DNA of 7,812 bases. Source: an uncultured Alphaproteobacteria bacterium (lineage in GTDB: Bacteria; Pseudomonadota; Alphaproteobacteria; Rs-D84). Positions within the stretch are counted from its first letter, which is position 1; each line of letters starts with the position of its first letter. The notes beneath the pieces were generated by a model that was given only the letters and a program-made list of their open reading frames with translations, searched no databases and had not been told where the DNA came from. The stretch is from NCBI GenBank assembly GCA_937900435.1, contig CALCEG010000155.1:1-7812 (forward strand), given 5' to 3'. The translations under genes were made by a program, and so were the position numbers. This document shows, piece after piece, positions 4,671-7,812 of the stretch.

Positions 4671-7600
4671 TTAGATATCCAGCAACTGTTGCTGACCATT
4701 GCCTTCGCGTGCTAAACGTTCCGCTTTTTCTTCTTCGCGTGCAATTTCACGAACGCGACGAACGTATGCACCAGTACCAACCGGTATCAAACGACCAACA
4801 ATCAAGTTTTCGTTAATACCAACCAGTTTGTCTGTTGAACCACTTATCGCGGCATCAACCAAAACCTTGGTCGTCTGTTGGAACGATGCGTTCGATATAA
4901 ATGAACGTGTTGTCAATGATGCGCGTGTCAATCCAACCAGGACTTGAGAAGCTTCGGCAATTCTGCCGCCTTCGCGCGCAACGCGTGCGTTTTCTTCGTC
5001 CAAATCAACCCTGTCAACAACCGCACCAATCAAGAAGCCTGTGTCGCCAGGATTTGTGATTTCAACACGACGGGTCATTTCGCGGATTACAATTTCAATG
5101 TGCTTGTCATTGATAATCGCACCCTGCAGACGATAAACCTGCTGAATCTGTTCAACCATAAAGGTTGCCAGTGCCTTCTGACCCAAAATACGCAAGATAT
5201 CTTGTGGAACAGGGTCACCATCAACCAACTTATCTGCCTTGCGAACAAAATCGCCACTGCGAACCAACAAGTTTGTACCCTTGGGCACTGCGTATTCAAC
5301 AGGTGCTGTGCCATCAGTTGGTTCAATGCGAATGATAATCTTGGATTTAGAATCTTCTAAATCAACAGTACCATCAATTTCGGCCAATAATGCAGGGTTT
5401 GTAGGACGGCGAACTTCCAACAGTTCGTTAACGCGAGGCAGACCACCAGTAATGTCGCCTGTACGCTTTGCCTGAACAGGAATACGCGCCAAAATATCCC
5501 CAGCAACAACCTTGTCGCCGTTGGCAACGTTCAATACAGAATAAATTGGCAACAGATATTCGGCAATCTTTTTGCCACCCAGATTGATAACATTACCCTT
5601 GGCATCAACCAATGTAATCGCAGGTTTCAATGCCTTTTTAGTGTTCGTTTTCCAGTTTATAACCTTGCGCGAGACGATACCAGTCATAGAGTCAACTTCT
5701 TCTTGGTATGATACGTTTTCAACCAAGTCGTTAAAGCTGACAATACCGTCTTTTTCGGCAATAATCGTGTTGGAGTATGGATCCCATTCCGCAACCTTGG
5801 CACCTTTTTCAACAGTGTCGCCATCGTTTACAATCAACATTGATGCATACGGCAGGTTGCTGCTGAATAATTCTTTGTCATCGCTATCAACAACAGATAT
5901 TTTCCCGTTGCGACTTAATACAACAATACGACCTGCGCTGTTTTTGATTGTTTCTACGCCTGATAATTTGATGCGACCTGCAACAGGAACTTCGATAAAG
6001 TGGCTTTCTGCACCACCTGACGCGACACCACCAATGTGGAAAGTACGCAACGTCAACTGTGTTCCAGGTTCACCAATGGATTGACCCGCAATAACACCAA
6101 CCGCTTCGCCAACATGAACCAGCGCATTACGCGACAAATCCATACCATAGCACTTGGCACACAGACCGTCTGAACAGCAAGTCAGAACACTGCGTACATC
6201 AACGCTTGGTAAACCGGATTCGTTAATAGCCTTGGCAGCTGCCTTGGTAATTAATTCACCGGCTGGGACAATTACTTCCTTGGTGATTGGGTGCACAATG
6301 TCATGTGCCGCAGTACGCCCCAAAACAACATCACCCAATGGCACAGATAATGTAGAACCCTGGTATACTGGTTTCGCAGTAATGAATTCTGTTGTGCCAC
6401 AGTCGTGTTCTGTGATTACTGTGTTTTGCGCCAATTCAACCAAACGACGGGTTAGATATCCTGCCTCGGCCGTTTTAAGAGCAGTGTCCGACATACCTTT
6501 ACGCGCACCGTGGGTCGATGTAAAGTATTCAGACATAGTCAGACCTTCTTTAAAGTTCGAAATAATTGGAACTTCGATAATAGAACCGTCTGGTTTCTGC
6601 ATCATACCGCGCATACCAGCCAACTGTTGAATCTGACGTTTGGAACCACGCGCTTCGGATAAAGCCATCATATAAATCGAATTCCAATTGTCGCCATTGC
6701 TTTTACCCAATGCAGCATACGCCATATCACCCAGTTTGTCGGTTGTGCCATGCCACAAGTCAATCAACTTGTTATAACGTTCACCGCCAGACAACAAACC
6801 GTTTTGATATTGTTCTTCGATTTCTTCGGCGGCTTTTTCAGATTGCGCAATAATATCTTTCTTTTCAGATGGAATAACAATGTCGTCATATCCAATTGAA
6901 ATACCACTGCGTGCAGCCTGTTCAAAACCGGTGTCTTTTAACGCGTCAGCCAATAAAATCATTTCTTTGTCGCCACAACGTTCGTATGTTGTTGCCAACA
7001 ATGATTTAATCGCACTGCGTGGCATAACCTTGTTAACCAAATCAAATGGCATCTTTTCTGAATCAGGCAATAATTCGCCCAATATCATACGGCCTGCTGT
7101 CGTTTGATATGTTTTGCCCTTGATACGCGCAACAATTGGGGTATGTAATGTAATAGACTTGTTTTCCAGCGCCAATTTTACTTCGTCCATATTTGCAAAA
7201 CGTGGTGATTTTTCGGTGTGTTCGCCATTTATCAATGAAATGTAGTAAACACCCAACACCATGTCTTGTGAAGGAACAATCATTGGCGCACCGTTCGCAG
7301 GCGACAATACGTTATTTGATGATAACATTAATGTGCGTGCTTCCAGTTGTGCTTCTAGTGAAATTGGAACGTGTACAGACATCTGGTCGCCGTCAAAGTC
7401 AGCGTTAAAGCCCGAGCAGACCAATGGATGCAGACGAATTGCCTTGCCTTCTATCAAGACAGGTTCAAACGCCAACAGTGATAAACGGTGCAAAGATGGC
7501 GCACGATTTAACAATACAGGATGTTCGTAAATAACATTTTCCAAGATTTCCCATACAACATCTTCGCCATTTTCAACCATCTTGCGCGCAGTCTTGATTG

Positions 7601-7812
7601 TGTTTGCGTAATCACCAGCCAACAAACGTGCAAATACAAATGGTTTGAACAATTCCAGTGCCATTGTTTTTGGCAAACCAACCTGATGTAATTTCAAAGT
7701 TGGACCAGACACAATAACAGAACGACCAGAATAGTCAACACGCTTACCCAGCAAGTTCTGACGGAAACGACCCTGTTTACCACGCAGCATGTCGGACAAG
7801 GACTTCAGCGCA
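4671..7812 (-). CDS. rpoC: DNA-directed RNA polymerase subunit beta-prime, N-terminal part beyond window
   Basis: Core RNA polymerase subunit carrying the catalytic magnesium. The window holds the last 1046 residues; the frame enters at 7811 with ALKSLSDML and the real start lies outside. In window numbering: LLGKRVDYSGRSVIV at about 20-34, the active-site NADFDGDQM at 136-144 with its three Asp, and the bridge-helix region at about 420-457. The second zinc site uses C471 with C545/C546, C551 and C554. The trigger loop GEPGTQLTLRTFHIGG lies at about 580-595. Residues of about 596-783 match the roughly 190-residue insertion between the trigger-loop halves known from proteobacterial beta-prime. 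The conserved C-terminal ENLIVGRLIPVGTGA block is present. The short acidic-basic tail ends in QQQLLDI. A strong hairpin follows the stop. rpoB presumably precedes it outside the window, but this is not visible. Confidence 0.98.
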   Translation of the reverse strand, partial: ALKSLSDMLRGKQGRFRQNLLGKRVDYSGRSVIVSGPTLKLHQVGLPKTMALELFKPFVFARLLAGDYANTIKTARKMVENGEDVVWEILENVIYEHPVLLNRAPSLHRLSLLAFEPVLIEGKAIRLHPLVCSGFNADFDGDQMSVHVPISLEAQLEARTLMLSSNNVLSPANGAPMIVPSQDMVLGVYYISLINGEHTEKSPRFANMDEVKLALENKSITLHTPIVARIKGKTYQTTAGRMILGELLPDSEKMPFDLVNKVMPRSAIKSLLATTYERCGDKEMILLADALKDTGFEQAARSGISIGYDDIVIPSEKKDIIAQSEKAAEEIEEQYQNGLLSGGERYNKLIDLWHGTTDKLGDMAYAALGKSNGDNWNSIYMMALSEARGSKRQIQQLAGMRGMMQKPDGSIIEVPIISNFKEGLTMSEYFTSTHGARKGMSDTALKTAEAGYLTRRLVELAQNTVITEHDCGTTEFITAKPVYQGSTLSVPLGDVVLGRTAAHDIVHPITKEVIVPAGELITKAAAKAINESGLPSVDVRSVLTCCSDGLCAKCYGMDLSRNALVHVGEAVGVIAGQSIGEPGTQLTLRTFHIGGVASGGAESHFIEVPVAGRIKLSGVETIKNSAGRIVVLSRNGKISVVDSDDKELFSSNLPYASMLIVNDGDTVEKGAKVAEWDPYSNTIIAEKDGIVSFNDLVENVSYQEEVDSMTGIVSRKVINWKTNTKKALKPAITLVDAKGNVINLGGKKIAEYLLPIYSVLNVANGDKVVAGDILARIPVQAKRTGDITGGLPRVNELLEVRRPTNPALLAEIDGTVDLEDSKSKIIIRIEPTDGTAPVEYAVPKGTNLLVRSGDFVRKADKLVDGDPVPQDILRILGQKALATFMVEQIQQVYRLQGAIINDKHIEIVIREMTRRVEITNPGDTGFLIGAVVDRVDLDEENARVAREGGRIAEASQVLVGLTRASLTTRSFISNASFQQTTKVLVDAAISGSTDKLVGINENLIVGRLIPVGTGAYVRRVREIAREEEKAERLAREGNGQQQLLDI

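Noticed and set aside
5572..6630. Long plus-strand ORFs opposite rpoC
   Set aside because: They are antisense shadows of a highly conserved gene, with no ribosome sites or recognisable domains.

Overview
The window looks like chromosomal DNA from an AT-leaning proteobacterium, most likely an alphaproteobacterium. The RNA polymerase beta-prime subunit carries the large insertion typical of proteobacteria between the two halves of the trigger loop, and RpoC, L32 and PlsX are all of proteobacterial character. The exact lineage cannot be fixed from sequence alone. A host-associated or metagenome-type alphaproteobacterium is a guess based on base composition, unlinked gene order and unfamiliar secreted proteins. 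All supported genes lie on the minus strand, so transcription runs from the right end of the window to the left.

Right part (7812 to about 3280) is housekeeping. It holds the C-terminal three quarters of rpoC (cut by the window edge), a strong hairpin, a promoter-like site, rpmF (49 aa, zinc-ribbon L32) and plsX (355 aa, acyl-ACP:phosphate acyltransferase). rpmF-plsX is a classic pair linking ribosomes to phospholipid synthesis. Here it lies directly behind rpoC, and the usual neighbours yceD and fabH are absent. An intrinsic-terminator-like hairpin occupies the short rpmF-plsX gap, just ahead of a plsX start that has no visible Shine-Dalgarno sequence.

Middle part (about 3279 to 2593) has no protein gene. 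It holds a GC-rich cluster of palindromic and tandem repeats (about 2937-3198), a terminator that probably ends the plsX transcript, and then a structured RNA of about 230 nt. That RNA has a perfect TATAAT box at its start and a terminator-like hairpin at its end. Its class is not recognised; 6S RNA or a cis-acting leader are the options considered.

Left part (2592 to 1) is a tight two-gene operon of unknown function, whose start codon lies about 20 nt past the RNA terminator. The first gene encodes a 313-aa exported protein with four similar Gly/Ala-rich hydrophobic segments. The second starts in the last base of the first one's stop codon. It encodes a large exported, cysteine-rich protein with a long charged coiled-coil tail that ends, at the window edge, in near-identical 33-bp (11-residue) tandem repeats. 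Neither protein is recognised. Together with the RNA leader they are the best candidate in this window for something undescribed.
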